Shown here: positions 8,063-15,365 of the stretch, one piece after another | Layout of the letters: each line of letters starts with the position of its first letter | Position numbering within the stretch: the first letter of the stretch is position 1 | Source of the DNA: Firmicutes bacterium CAG:341 | Lineage (GTDB): Bacteria; Bacillota; Clostridia; Oscillospirales; Acutalibacteraceae | Assembly (NCBI GenBank): GCA_000434995.1 | Contig: FR895335.1 | Span: forward strand, 1-18,950 | DNA: 18,950 nt | Reading direction: 5' to 3' | Notes under the pieces: generated by a model | The model's input: the letters and a program-made list of their open reading frames with translations, nothing else | Database searches by the model: none | Told to the model about the DNA's origin: nothing | Program-made: the position numbers and the translations under genes

Positions 8063-9148
8063 TTATTCTTCTGTTTCGTTTTCGTCTGCTTCAGGCTCTT
8101 CATTAGTGAAAAATCCCGATTCAGGCTTAATATCAATTTTCCAGCCTGTAAGCCTTGCAGCAAGGCGAACATTTTGACCTTTGTTGCCGATAGCAAGTGA
8201 AAGCTGGTCATCAGGAACTGTTGCACGGCAGCTCTTTGCATCTTCATCAAGAATTTCAACTTCGCAAACTTCTGATGGTGCAAGTGCAGCACTTACATAC
8301 TGTGCAGGGTCTTCGCTGAACTTAACAATATCAATCTTTTCACCGCCGAGAACTTCAACAATGTTGGAAACTCTCTGACCTCTCGGGCCTATGCAAGCGC
8401 CTACCGGGTCAACATCCTCATCTGTTGAATAAACAGCAATCTTGGTTCTTGAACCTGCTTCGCGGGAAACTGATTTAATTTCAATAGTTCCGTCATAAAT
8501 TTCAGGAACTTCCTGCTCAAATAAACGGCGAACCATACCCGGATGTGTGCGTGAAATCATAATGCGAGGGCCTTTGCCCATTTCTTTGACATCAACAACA
8601 AATACTTTGATGTTTTCGCCTACTGTGAAATGCTCACCCGGAACCTGCTCTGTTTTAGGAAGAACTGCTGAATTCTTACCCATATCAAGAGTAACATTTC
8701 CTGTTTCAGGGTCAATTCTGTCTACCTTTGCTGTGACAAGCTCCTGGTTTTTAGATTTGAATTCTTCAATCATCTGTCCTCTTTCAGCTTCGCGGATACC
8801 CTGGCGGATAACATGCTTTGCTGTTTGAGCTACAATTCTGCCGAAATTTTTTGTTTTAAGCGGAATATCAATTGTACCGCCGACTTTAGCACTCTTTCTT
8901 AATACCTGTGCCTGCTCAAGTGTAAGGTCTGTATCTTCATCTTCAATTTCATCAACTACATTTTTTCTTACATAAACCTTGATTTTTTGCTTATCAGGGT
9001 CAATGTCACAATGAACAATATCCTTACCGTTATAATCGTGCTTTGCAGCAACAATAATTGCGGCTGAAATTTTTTCATAAAGATATTCGGCAGGAATACC
9101 TTTTTCAGCTTCAATTGCTTTTACTGCGTCAAAAAATTCTTTACTCAT
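8063..9148 (-). CDS. nusA: transcription termination/antitermination factor NusA
   Basis: 361 residues in the short Firmicutes form: an N-terminal RNA-polymerase-binding domain (about 1-130), S1 (about 135-200), then KH1 with GACIGPRGQRV and KH2 with LAIGNKGQNVRLAARLTGWKIDI. It ends in an acidic tail (EADENETEE) and lacks the C-terminal acidic repeats of the proteobacterial form. It binds elongating RNA polymerase and nascent RNA to control pausing and termination. AAAGGAT precedes the ATG, and rimP ends 19 bases upstream. NusA may act on its own operon through the leader hairpin, which is inference. Confidence 0.96.
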   Translation of the reverse strand: MSKEFFDAVKAIEAEKGIPAEYLYEKISAAIIVAAKHDYNGKDIVHCDIDPDKQKIKVYVRKNVVDEIEDEDTDLTLEQAQVLRKSAKVGGTIDIPLKTKNFGRIVAQTAKHVIRQGIREAERGQMIEEFKSKNQELVTAKVDRIDPETGNVTLDMGKNSAVLPKTEQVPGEHFTVGENIKVFVVDVKEMGKGPRIMISRTHPGMVRRLFEQEVPEIYDGTIEIKSVSREAGSRTKIAVYSTDEDVDPVGACIGPRGQRVSNIVEVLGGEKIDIVKFSEDPAQYVSAALAPSEVCEVEILDEDAKSCRATVPDDQLSLAIGNKGQNVRLAARLTGWKIDIKPESGFFTNEEPEADENETEE

Positions 9149-9167
9149 TTTCCTATCATCCTTTCGA

Positions 9168-9662
9168 TTAGTTCATTTCTTTTTCAAAATCTTTAATATC
9201 AAAGTCATCAAGTTTTACATATGATGTATCTTTTTTATTTACCTTAAGTTCCTCGCCGTCTGCAAGTGAAAGTGTGATCTCACCGCCGTTGTAAGAAACA
9301 AGCTTACCGGCATAGTCCCTCACATTATTTACAGGGCGGATAAGGCGAACCATAACATCAGCACCGATATACTTTTCAAAATGCTTATCAGTTGTAAGCT
9401 CCCTTTCTACCCCGGGTGAGCTGACTTCGAGAGTATAGCTTTGTGAAATCGGGTCTGCTTCATCAAGCGGCTTTGTAACAGCGTGGGTTAAATCAACACA
9501 GTCATCAATTGAAATTCCGCCCTCTTTATCAATAAAAATACGAAGATACCAATCCGTACCCTCTTTTGCGAAGCGGACATCCCAAATATCAAGGCCGAGT
9601 TCTTCTGCGTAAGGGGTAATAATTTCTGTTACCCTAGATACAGTATTTCCTTTTCCTGCCAA
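9168..9662 (-). CDS. rimP: ribosome maturation factor RimP
   Basis: 164 residues. The RimP N domain carries IDDCVDLTHAV and the signature YTLEVSSPGVER, and an Sm-like C-terminal domain runs from about 90. It is needed for 30S subunit assembly. The start codon is TTG at 9662, supported by a strong AAGGAGG (9676-9670) 7 bases upstream and by the MAGKGN-type N terminus; no nearby ATG fits. It is the first gene of the nusA-infB operon, preceded by a 5' leader with a stable hairpin. Confidence 0.95.
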   Translation of the reverse strand: MAGKGNTVSRVTEIITPYAEELGLDIWDVRFAKEGTDWYLRIFIDKEGGISIDDCVDLTHAVTKPLDEADPISQSYTLEVSSPGVERELTTDKHFEKYIGADVMVRLIRPVNNVRDYAGKLVSYNGGEITLSLADGEELKVNKKDTSYVKLDDFDIKDFEKEMN

Positions 9663-9686
9663 GAAAAAACCTCCTTACAATAATAA

Positions 9687-9713
9687 GAGAGCGGGCCTCT
9701 TAGGTCCACTCTC
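9687..9713 (-). promoter_or_regulatory. hairpin in the 5' leader of the rimP-nusA operon
   Basis: The minus strand reads GAGAGTGGACC, a 5-base loop TAAGA, then GGCCCGCTCTC. This gives 10 pairs (one G-T) with a single A-C mismatch. It lies between the promoter and the rimP ribosome binding site (hairpin end 10 bases from AAGGAGG). There is no T-run directly after it, so it is not a simple terminator. A pausing, stability or protein-binding element is more likely. Confidence 0.6.
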
Positions 9714-9740
9714 ATGAGAATCAATAAACTTACTGTGTAT

Positions 9741-9768
9741 ATAATAACATATTATAATAAAAAGTCAA
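9741..9768 (-). promoter_or_regulatory. probable sigma-A promoter of the rimP-nusA-infB operon
   Basis: On the minus strand, TTGACT (9768-9763) is followed after 16 bases by TATTAT (9746-9741) in a very AT-rich stretch. Other -10 registers one or two bases away are possible. It leaves a leader of about 75 bases before rimP. Confidence 0.65.
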
Positions 9769-9810
9769 GTGTTTTTTTTACAGTCAAAAAATACGATATA
9801 AAAAACACTT
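9763..9810 (-). terminator. possible weak terminator after spoIIE
   Basis: On the minus strand, AAGTGTTTTTT (9810-9800) can pair with AAAAAACACTT (9777-9767) over a 22-base loop, with a short T-run a few bases later. The stem is AT-rich, and its right end overlaps the -35 box of the rimP promoter, so termination may be inefficient and partial read-through into rimP is possible. Confidence 0.4.
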
Positions 9811-9815
9811 TTGCT

Positions 9816-11870
9816 TTACTTTTCAATCATTTTTGCTACTATTACAGACATATCATCACGGTGCTTTTCATCGCTGTTTTCGAGCGCAAGGCGCAAAATT
9901 GCTTTTGCTTTTTCATTTGGGTCAAACGATGTTTCAAGCTTCAAAAATTCTTCAAGCCAATCATCACCCACATCCGTTATTCCGTCACTCATCATAATTA
10001 TTTCATCATCGGTATTGAGCAGCGTAGTTCTTTTGGCAAATTCCACACCGCGCAAAATTCCTGCCGGCATAGAAGTAAGCTCGCACTTTGTCAAACTGTT
10101 TTCTTTTACAACATACGATTTCGGCGCACCCGCTTTATAAAACTCACATTTACCGCTGAATAAATCCACCCTTATACAATCAAGCGTTGCCAAACTTTCC
10201 TCGTGGCTTTTTACAAGAAGCGCACTGTTTACAACTTTGAGCGATGAATCAAATCCAAACCCGGCTGACAGAAGCTTTGATAACAGGCCTGCACCCATTG
10301 CTCCGTCTAAAGCAGCTCGGCTTCCCTTGCCCATTCCGTCGCTTATAATAAAAATCATATGTCCTCTTGAATCGTTAATTGTTTTAATCGTATCACCGCA
10401 CAGGTTTCCCTCTGCCGAATATTGAGCAAATCCGATACTCATTTTAAAATTAGGCTTTTCCATAAACGAAAGCATAGTTCCGGCTGAACTCACATTTATT
10501 TTTCCACGCTCAAATTCACGCTTGCAAATTTTGCTTATTTCATTTGTAAGGCGCAAATTATCAAGCCCCTTGGTATCATTGGGAGCAAGAATTTCAATTC
10601 GCATTCTGTCATATTTATCAATAATTGCAGATATATTTTCAGGAAAAATATCGTATTCGCCAAGCATTCTTCTTATTCTGCCTGCCGACTTAAAATCAAA
10701 GCTTTCAGCCTCATCAAACTCAAATGCCAAATCTGCGAGCATATCGGAAATAGAAAAAAATTGGTCTGACGCAACCATTCTGATTTCACTTTCATTAGGG
10801 TCAACCGGCGAAAGCGAATTGATTTTTTCACGCACATCTCTGACGCTTTCGCTCACTTGCGCAAGCGCACTTGATGCAAAGCGCAATCTTACCACAAGGC
10901 TCTGCCTTAAACTTCCTTCGGGTGCAATATCCGCTCCGCTTTCCCACAAATCAGATAATTTCAATGTCAGTTTTTCCGGAAGTATGCATAAAATAACCCC
11001 TGCAATAACACTTTCAAGCACTGTGCAAAATGAAAAAGCCCCCAAATTTGCGGCTATGGCAAAAAATGACATTGAAAGTGCAAAGCTTACAGCGATAGCA
11101 AGGCTTGAAAAAGAAGTAAACAGACTGCATAAAAGTGACGAAAAAGCATATGCACCAAGCAAAAAAAGTCCGTTTTCTTTAGTAATACCGAGTGCAAAAC
11201 CCAGGCAAAGAGATACAATTAAGCCAAAACGCTGACTGCCGAAACGAACAGTGCTTAAAATCAGCAAAACTGCAATTATTCGTGCAAACGAAACACCTTT
11301 AATTTCAATAAAAGAAAGGCCGGAAAGCACAATAGAAGCCGACACCAAAATACAGGTTAGGTCAGTAACGGGCAAAGCTTTTAATTTAAGCCTTTTTAAA
11401 CTGCAATTAACAGCACGGTTAAAGAAAAATGCACTGCCCAAAGCAAGCACCGATTCGCCGAAAGTCAACGCATATTCGCCGAGCGTTGCCCCGGCTTTAA
11501 CATTCATAACCAATCCGGTTGAAAATACCGAAAGCCCGGCGATAAGCATTGAAATATATGTATCTCTTTTAACCTTAAAAAATATCAATGCAAAAGTGCC
11601 GAGCGTGCATATAACTACTGCGCTTACATACCTGATTGCATTTTCAGGCGAGCAAAATACAATATATCCGAGCGCAGAACCTATTGTGGCAAACAAAAAG
11701 TTTTTTCTGCCTGATACTGCAATCAACGCAACTGCAAACGGGCAACAGCCTCCCACTACACTTGAAAAGCAAAGAAGAAAGGCAACAAGTCCCCACAGTA
11801 CCCGCTTGCCGTACATTACAATATTTTTTAAATCTTTTTTAGGTATTTTGATTTTATCTTTAACAGTCAT
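9816..11870 (-). CDS. spoIIE: stage II sporulation protein E (membrane PP2C phosphatase)
   Basis: 684 residues from the chosen start. About the first 300 are strongly hydrophobic (around ten membrane segments). A linker/regulatory region of about 190 follows, then a C-terminal PP2C-type phosphatase with metal-binding Asp residues in GDT (Asp493), ISDGMGKG (Asp511), MSDGITD (Asp629) and RDDMSV. In Bacillus SpoIIE dephosphorylates SpoIIAA-P at the septum, releasing sigma-F in the forespore. This copy is shorter than the roughly 820 residues of Bacillus, mainly in the N-terminal and linker parts. The frame is open to 11957, but that start lies inside the upstream terminator. I chose the ATG at 11870, giving MTVKDKIKIPK, although its ribosome site (GGGATG) is weak. 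Its position directly upstream of rimP is not the usual tilS neighbourhood. Confidence 0.9.
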   Translation of the reverse strand: MTVKDKIKIPKKDLKNIVMYGKRVLWGLVAFLLCFSSVVGGCCPFAVALIAVSGRKNFLFATIGSALGYIVFCSPENAIRYVSAVVICTLGTFALIFFKVKRDTYISMLIAGLSVFSTGLVMNVKAGATLGEYALTFGESVLALGSAFFFNRAVNCSLKRLKLKALPVTDLTCILVSASIVLSGLSFIEIKGVSFARIIAVLLILSTVRFGSQRFGLIVSLCLGFALGITKENGLFLLGAYAFSSLLCSLFTSFSSLAIAVSFALSMSFFAIAANLGAFSFCTVLESVIAGVILCILPEKLTLKLSDLWESGADIAPEGSLRQSLVVRLRFASSALAQVSESVRDVREKINSLSPVDPNESEIRMVASDQFFSISDMLADLAFEFDEAESFDFKSAGRIRRMLGEYDIFPENISAIIDKYDRMRIEILAPNDTKGLDNLRLTNEISKICKREFERGKINVSSAGTMLSFMEKPNFKMSIGFAQYSAEGNLCGDTIKTINDSRGHMIFIISDGMGKGSRAALDGAMGAGLLSKLLSAGFGFDSSLKVVNSALLVKSHEESLATLDCIRVDLFSGKCEFYKAGAPKSYVVKENSLTKCELTSMPAGILRGVEFAKRTTLLNTDDEIIMMSDGITDVGDDWLEEFLKLETSFDPNEKAKAILRLALENSDEKHRDDMSVIVAKMIEK

Positions 11871-11889
11871 TTTTACACATCCCAAATGC

Positions 11890-11913
11890 ATTATAGTAAA
11901 AGCAAATTGCGAA
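11890..11913 (-). promoter_or_regulatory. putative spoIIE promoter with a Spo0A-box-like site
   Basis: On the minus strand a consensus TATAAT lies at 11895-11890 with no good -35 at 17 bases. In the -35 area the plus strand reads TTGCGAA (11907-11913), which matches TGNCGAA, the core Spo0A box, at six of seven positions. Spo0A-activated sigma-A promoters typically have poor -35 elements overlapped by such boxes. The predicted transcript would start about 13 bases before the ATG at 11870. Confidence 0.45.
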
Positions 11914-11928
11914 TTATGTAAAAACAAG

Positions 11929-11977
11929 ACAGCAAAGAAAAAGACTTTATCAAACACAAAGTTTTGATAAAGTCTTT
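11929..11977 (-). terminator. intrinsic terminator between the pseudo-ATPase gene and spoIIE
   Basis: A perfect 15-bp inverted repeat (11940-11954 against 11963-11977, 8-base loop) with core AAAGACTTTATCAAA. The minus-strand transcript continues as TTCTTTGCTGTC. It starts 7 bases past the stop of the 820-codon gene. It separates that gene from spoIIE transcriptionally and supports the short spoIIE start. Confidence 0.88.
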
Positions 11978-11984
11978 GATTACA

Positions 11985-14447
11985 CTATATAAACAAACTT
12001 TTAATTTTAGCAAGCAGATTTACAAAAATACACCAAGCCGCTTGGAAAAGCGCAACCTTAATTGCATCAAGCTGGTCAATACCGCCGGTGAATGCCAAAA
12101 GCCCGACAACGCCAAGCCCGATAGCAGAGCCGAAAGAAGTAAGAACGCCTATAAGCTTTCTTGTTTCCTGCAAATCTTCTGCCGCACTTACAGCAGATAC
12201 AAAACCGAGTGCCGAACCGTTATGCACAATATAGGCAGGTGATTTTTCTGCAAAAAGGTTTGAATACTTTTCAAATGCTCTTCCGTTTGATGAATTCATT
12301 ACTCTGATATATCCGTCAGGAATTTCAAAAAGTTCAGCAATGCTTTCATCATTTATAAACGGGTCGGCACTGCGCACAAGAATGGTCATTCCGCTTTTTT
12401 CAAGCTTTTTAAGTGATTTTTTAAGTTGCGGTTCTGCGCTGTAAGATACAACAAACATTGCCATAAGCTTACCCGCTTCGGCAAGATAAAGCACCCTTCT
12501 TCCCTTTCTTGCATATTTTCTTTCATATTCCTCTTTAAGAACGGGAACACCGTGATGAACAAGCAAATCCCTTGTTCCTACAAGTATTTTTTTACGATAA
12601 ATCCACGCCGAAGTACCAAGTCTGTCCTCATAAACAATGTCATCAACTTCCGGCAAGATTGCCTGCTTGCCGATAATTACATCATCAAAAACAGAAGCAA
12701 GCGGGCTTTTTGTATTGATAATAACAGAAGCTGTTTTTAAAATTACATCATCTGCTTTTGCACCGTTAAATGTTTTAATACCGTGAATTTCACAACTGCG
12801 TGCCGAAAACAAATCCTGCGCTTCAATAACAATTGCATTGGCATCGCTTGTAACCGAAGCACCCTCAAACCCATTTACCATAGCACCCCTTGTGCGAAGA
12901 TGCTTTGACACACTCAAAAGAGTATTATTAGTGCAAAACAGAGCATAGCACGGTGCGGTTATACATAAAGCGCAAACAAAAACATTGATTGCATAATTCA
13001 CATTTTGATTTACTAAACCGACTGCAACTGCAACAACCGCGCTTAAAGCAAGTGAAATAAAGCAAACATATTTGCAAATTATATTTGCTGGCTCATCCGC
13101 ACTTGCAATATCAAGAAATTTTGTGGCAAAATCCGTTTTAATACTTGCTTTTAAATTCGGCTCACCGGTTAATAGCCCACGGCTTATAATACCCGCGTCA
13201 ACTTCATTTACTATCGGTTCAACGGTATATTTTTCTTTTTGATTTGCCATAAAATCAAAATTAGTTCTTATCCTGGTAATAAACACATATTTGCCAAGCC
13301 CGTTTAAGCAAAGCGCAAACGCACCTGCAAAGGGATATGATGTACCGTCATCAATAAGCAAATTACTGTCAAAAAGAAGCAAGACAGTATGTGCAAAAAT
13401 CACTATTTCGGCAAGGCTTACCGCAAAATCGCTGTTAACTCCGTTTTTAATTTTAAATCCGTGTATAAACACACCTGAATTAACAATACACACCGCAACA
13501 AAAAGAATAAGAAGCGTAATTATATACGGTGTATTTTCAAGCAAAAGCGATGGTAAATACGAACTGTCCTTAAACCCGGTCAAAAGACCTAAAATAAGGG
13601 TTAATACACCCGTGATTTTAAGTGAAAGCGAAACGGAAGAAAGTGATTCATCAAGCCTTTTTGAAAATGTTGACTGCTCGTTTGCACTTTCATATTCTTT
13701 TTTTACAACCGTATCTTTATCCTGCTTTTTTGCATCTTCAATATCTTCCGGTGCAAAAATCCTGAATTTATTTACCTTTTCTTTTCGTCTTTCTTTTAAT
13801 TGCTGCTCTGCAAGTTCTTCATCAATTTTAGCTATCTGCTTTGTTTCATCGTCAAACCCGTCAAGCACAATTTGAACACCTTGTTCTTCTTCCTTTTGCT
13901 CCTGCGCTTTTTCTTCGCGTTGCTTAATTTCTTCCCTCGTAAGCAAAATCTTGGTTTTTTCAAGTTCTTCAACCGCTACAATAGTAGGTATTTGCTCCAA
14001 ATCGTCTGTTTTATCAAACTTTGACTTGCTTTTAATGGTAGCCGGGCGTTCAATAATTTCAGGCGGTTTTTTTGAATAAATAGGTTCTTTTAAATTTTTA
14101 TTAGAAAAAAAGCTTTTTTGAACAGTTTTCTGCTCTTCAAAATCACGATCAATTTGATTTGACTTTGGCTTAAATTCAATGTGCTTTGTTTTATCATCCG
14201 CCTTAATTGCAGGTGATACCTTTGTTTTATCCGCAACTTCGTTTTGCTTGAATTTTGAAGATTTATCTGATTTTGAAGCGATTTTTATATTTTCAGGCTC
14301 AGGCTTAGGCACTTCAATTTCACGCTCGGTTATCTCCTTGGCACTGTTATTCACATCTTCAAGCGCCGATTGTGCCTTTTTAACTGTTTTTTCTCTTATT
14401 TCTTCAGCCTGTTTTATTATTTCATCAATTGATAAGCTATCGTTCAT
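11985..14447 (-). CDS. degenerate P1B-type ATPase-like membrane protein (probable pseudo-ATPase)
   Basis: 820 residues. About 1-265 is a charged, Lys/Glu-rich, probably disordered or coiled region. Eight hydrophobic segments follow (about 273-293, 306-330, 342-361, 371-392, 457-480, 484-506, 771-787, 793-815), split 4+2+2 exactly as in heavy-metal P1B ATPases. A short loop at 393-456 holds LTGEP (426-430), like the actuator TGES/TGEP motif. Segment six has ITAPCYAL (APC for CPC). The next domain aligns by position with the P and N domains, but DKTGT reads EAQDL (542-546), the N-domain HPL reads SPL (581-583), TGDN reads RSAD (692-695), and GDGxND is absent. ATP-driven transport is therefore very unlikely; a sensor, scaffold or regulatory role is inference. 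It starts 26 bases after rlmB. The family assignment rests on my motif reading, not a search. Confidence 0.72.
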   Translation of the reverse strand: MNDSLSIDEIIKQAEEIREKTVKKAQSALEDVNNSAKEITEREIEVPKPEPENIKIASKSDKSSKFKQNEVADKTKVSPAIKADDKTKHIEFKPKSNQIDRDFEEQKTVQKSFFSNKNLKEPIYSKKPPEIIERPATIKSKSKFDKTDDLEQIPTIVAVEELEKTKILLTREEIKQREEKAQEQKEEEQGVQIVLDGFDDETKQIAKIDEELAEQQLKERRKEKVNKFRIFAPEDIEDAKKQDKDTVVKKEYESANEQSTFSKRLDESLSSVSLSLKITGVLTLILGLLTGFKDSSYLPSLLLENTPYIITLLILFVAVCIVNSGVFIHGFKIKNGVNSDFAVSLAEIVIFAHTVLLLFDSNLLIDDGTSYPFAGAFALCLNGLGKYVFITRIRTNFDFMANQKEKYTVEPIVNEVDAGIISRGLLTGEPNLKASIKTDFATKFLDIASADEPANIICKYVCFISLALSAVVAVAVGLVNQNVNYAINVFVCALCITAPCYALFCTNNTLLSVSKHLRTRGAMVNGFEGASVTSDANAIVIEAQDLFSARSCEIHGIKTFNGAKADDVILKTASVIINTKSPLASVFDDVIIGKQAILPEVDDIVYEDRLGTSAWIYRKKILVGTRDLLVHHGVPVLKEEYERKYARKGRRVLYLAEAGKLMAMFVVSYSAEPQLKKSLKKLEKSGMTILVRSADPFINDESIAELFEIPDGYIRVMNSSNGRAFEKYSNLFAEKSPAYIVHNGSALGFVSAVSAAEDLQETRKLIGVLTSFGSAIGLGVVGLLAFTGGIDQLDAIKVALFQAAWCIFVNLLAKIKSLFI

Positions 14448-14473
14448 AATTCCCCACTCTTAATTTACACAAA

Positions 14474-15238
14474 TTAAAGGCCCAGTCTTTGCCTTGCAAT
14501 TTCATACATAATTATACTTCCGGCAACAGAAGCATTGAGCGAATTAACCTTACCGCACATCGGAAGTGAAACTGTAACATCGCACTTTTCTTTTACAAGC
14601 CTGCCTACTCCGCTGCCCTCATTTCCGATAACAAGCGCACATCCGCCCGAAAAATCAGTTTTACACCACGGTTGGCCATCCATATCTGCACAGTACACCC
14701 AAATATTCTGCTTTTTAAGTTCATCAATTGTAGCCGCAAGATTGCCTACCCTCGCCACCTTAACATATTCAAGTGCACCGCACGAAGTTTTAGCCACAAT
14801 AAAATTCAATCCTACATTTCTTCTTTTTGGAATAATTACACCGTGAGCGCCGCAAGCCTCCGCACTTCGTATAATGGCACCGAGATTATGGCTGTCCTCA
14901 ATCTCATCACAAATTATGATAAAAGGAGCTTCGCCCTTGCTTTTTGCATATTCCAATATTTCTTCAACGCTTGAATAACTGTGAGCCGGCACATTTGCAA
15001 CCACACCCTGATGATTTGCACCCGCACACATAAAATCAAGCTTTTTTCTGTCAACCGTTTTAACTACAATTTTATTTTCCTTGCACATTGCAACAATGCG
15101 GTTAATTGAACCTTCCCTTTCACCTTTTGAAATAAGCACATTTTCAACTTCCCTGCCGCTTTTAAGAAGCTCTATAACTGCATTTCTGCCTATAATCAAA
15201 TTATCATTTGTTTTGTAATCTTTTTCTTCCTTTGGCAT
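14474..15238 (-). CDS. rlmB: 23S rRNA (guanosine(2251)-2'-O)-methyltransferase, TrmH/SpoU family
   Basis: 254 residues. A small N-terminal substrate-binding domain (about 14-85, beginning IIGRNAVIELLKSG) is joined to a SPOUT knot methyltransferase. The three SpoU motifs are present: the NLGAIIRSAEACGAHGVI segment, IGNEGSGVGR, and LPMCGKVNSLNASVA. It methylates the ribose of a conserved G in the peptidyl-transferase P loop, or possibly a tRNA, using S-adenosylmethionine. GGAG lies 9 bases before the ATG. Its promoter faces away from the Gfo/Idh promoter. The adjacent pseudo-ATPase gene follows in the same direction with no terminator between. Confidence 0.92.
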   Translation of the reverse strand: MPKEEKDYKTNDNLIIGRNAVIELLKSGREVENVLISKGEREGSINRIVAMCKENKIVVKTVDRKKLDFMCAGANHQGVVANVPAHSYSSVEEILEYAKSKGEAPFIIICDEIEDSHNLGAIIRSAEACGAHGVIIPKRRNVGLNFIVAKTSCGALEYVKVARVGNLAATIDELKKQNIWVYCADMDGQPWCKTDFSGGCALVIGNEGSGVGRLVKEKCDVTVSLPMCGKVNSLNASVAGSIIMYEIARQRLGL

Positions 15239-15269
15239 ATTTTGTATCTCCGTAAATTTATTCAGTTTA

Positions 15270-15298
15270 ATTATAACATTATATAGGCTTTATTTCAA
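15270..15298 (-). promoter_or_regulatory. sigma-A promoter of rlmB
   Basis: On the minus strand, TTGAAA (15298-15293), 17 bases, then TATAAT (15275-15270). A second TATAAT-like stretch occurs 9 bases upstream without a good -35. The leader to the rlmB ATG is about 25 bases. Confidence 0.8.
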
Positions 15299-15314
15299 TT
15301 ACAATTTATAGTAA

Positions 15315-15343
15315 TTGACTATATGAAAATTCTAAAGTATAAT
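15315..15343 (+). promoter_or_regulatory. sigma-A promoter of the oxidoreductase/alpha-galactosidase operon
   Basis: TTGACT (15315-15320), a 17-base spacer and consensus TATAAT (15338-15343), 22 bases before the ATG. The -35 is only 16 bases from the -35 of the opposing rlmB promoter, so the two promoters are back to back. No obvious sugar-regulator operator was seen. Confidence 0.85.
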
Positions 15344-15365
15344 AAGTTCAAAAGGAGTAATAAAT

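Noticed and set aside
11871..11957. 29-residue longer N terminus for SpoIIE
   Set aside because: Its start codon lies within the terminator hairpin of the upstream gene and upstream of the predicted promoter, with no ribosome site.
10522..11967. Two long plus-strand open frames (237 and 238 codons) opposite spoIIE
   Set aside because: They are antisense shadows of spoIIE, Ser/Ala/Thr-rich, with no ribosome site or promoter of their own and no recognisable domain.
13291..13875. 194-codon plus-strand frame opposite the pseudo-ATPase gene
   Set aside because: It is a Ser-rich antisense frame with no promoter or ribosome site; the minus-strand protein has coherent membrane topology.
11985..14447. 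Functional heavy-metal exporting ATPase
   Set aside because: The phosphorylation Asp, the GDGxND hinge and the CPC metal site are all missing, so active transport by the standard mechanism is not supported.
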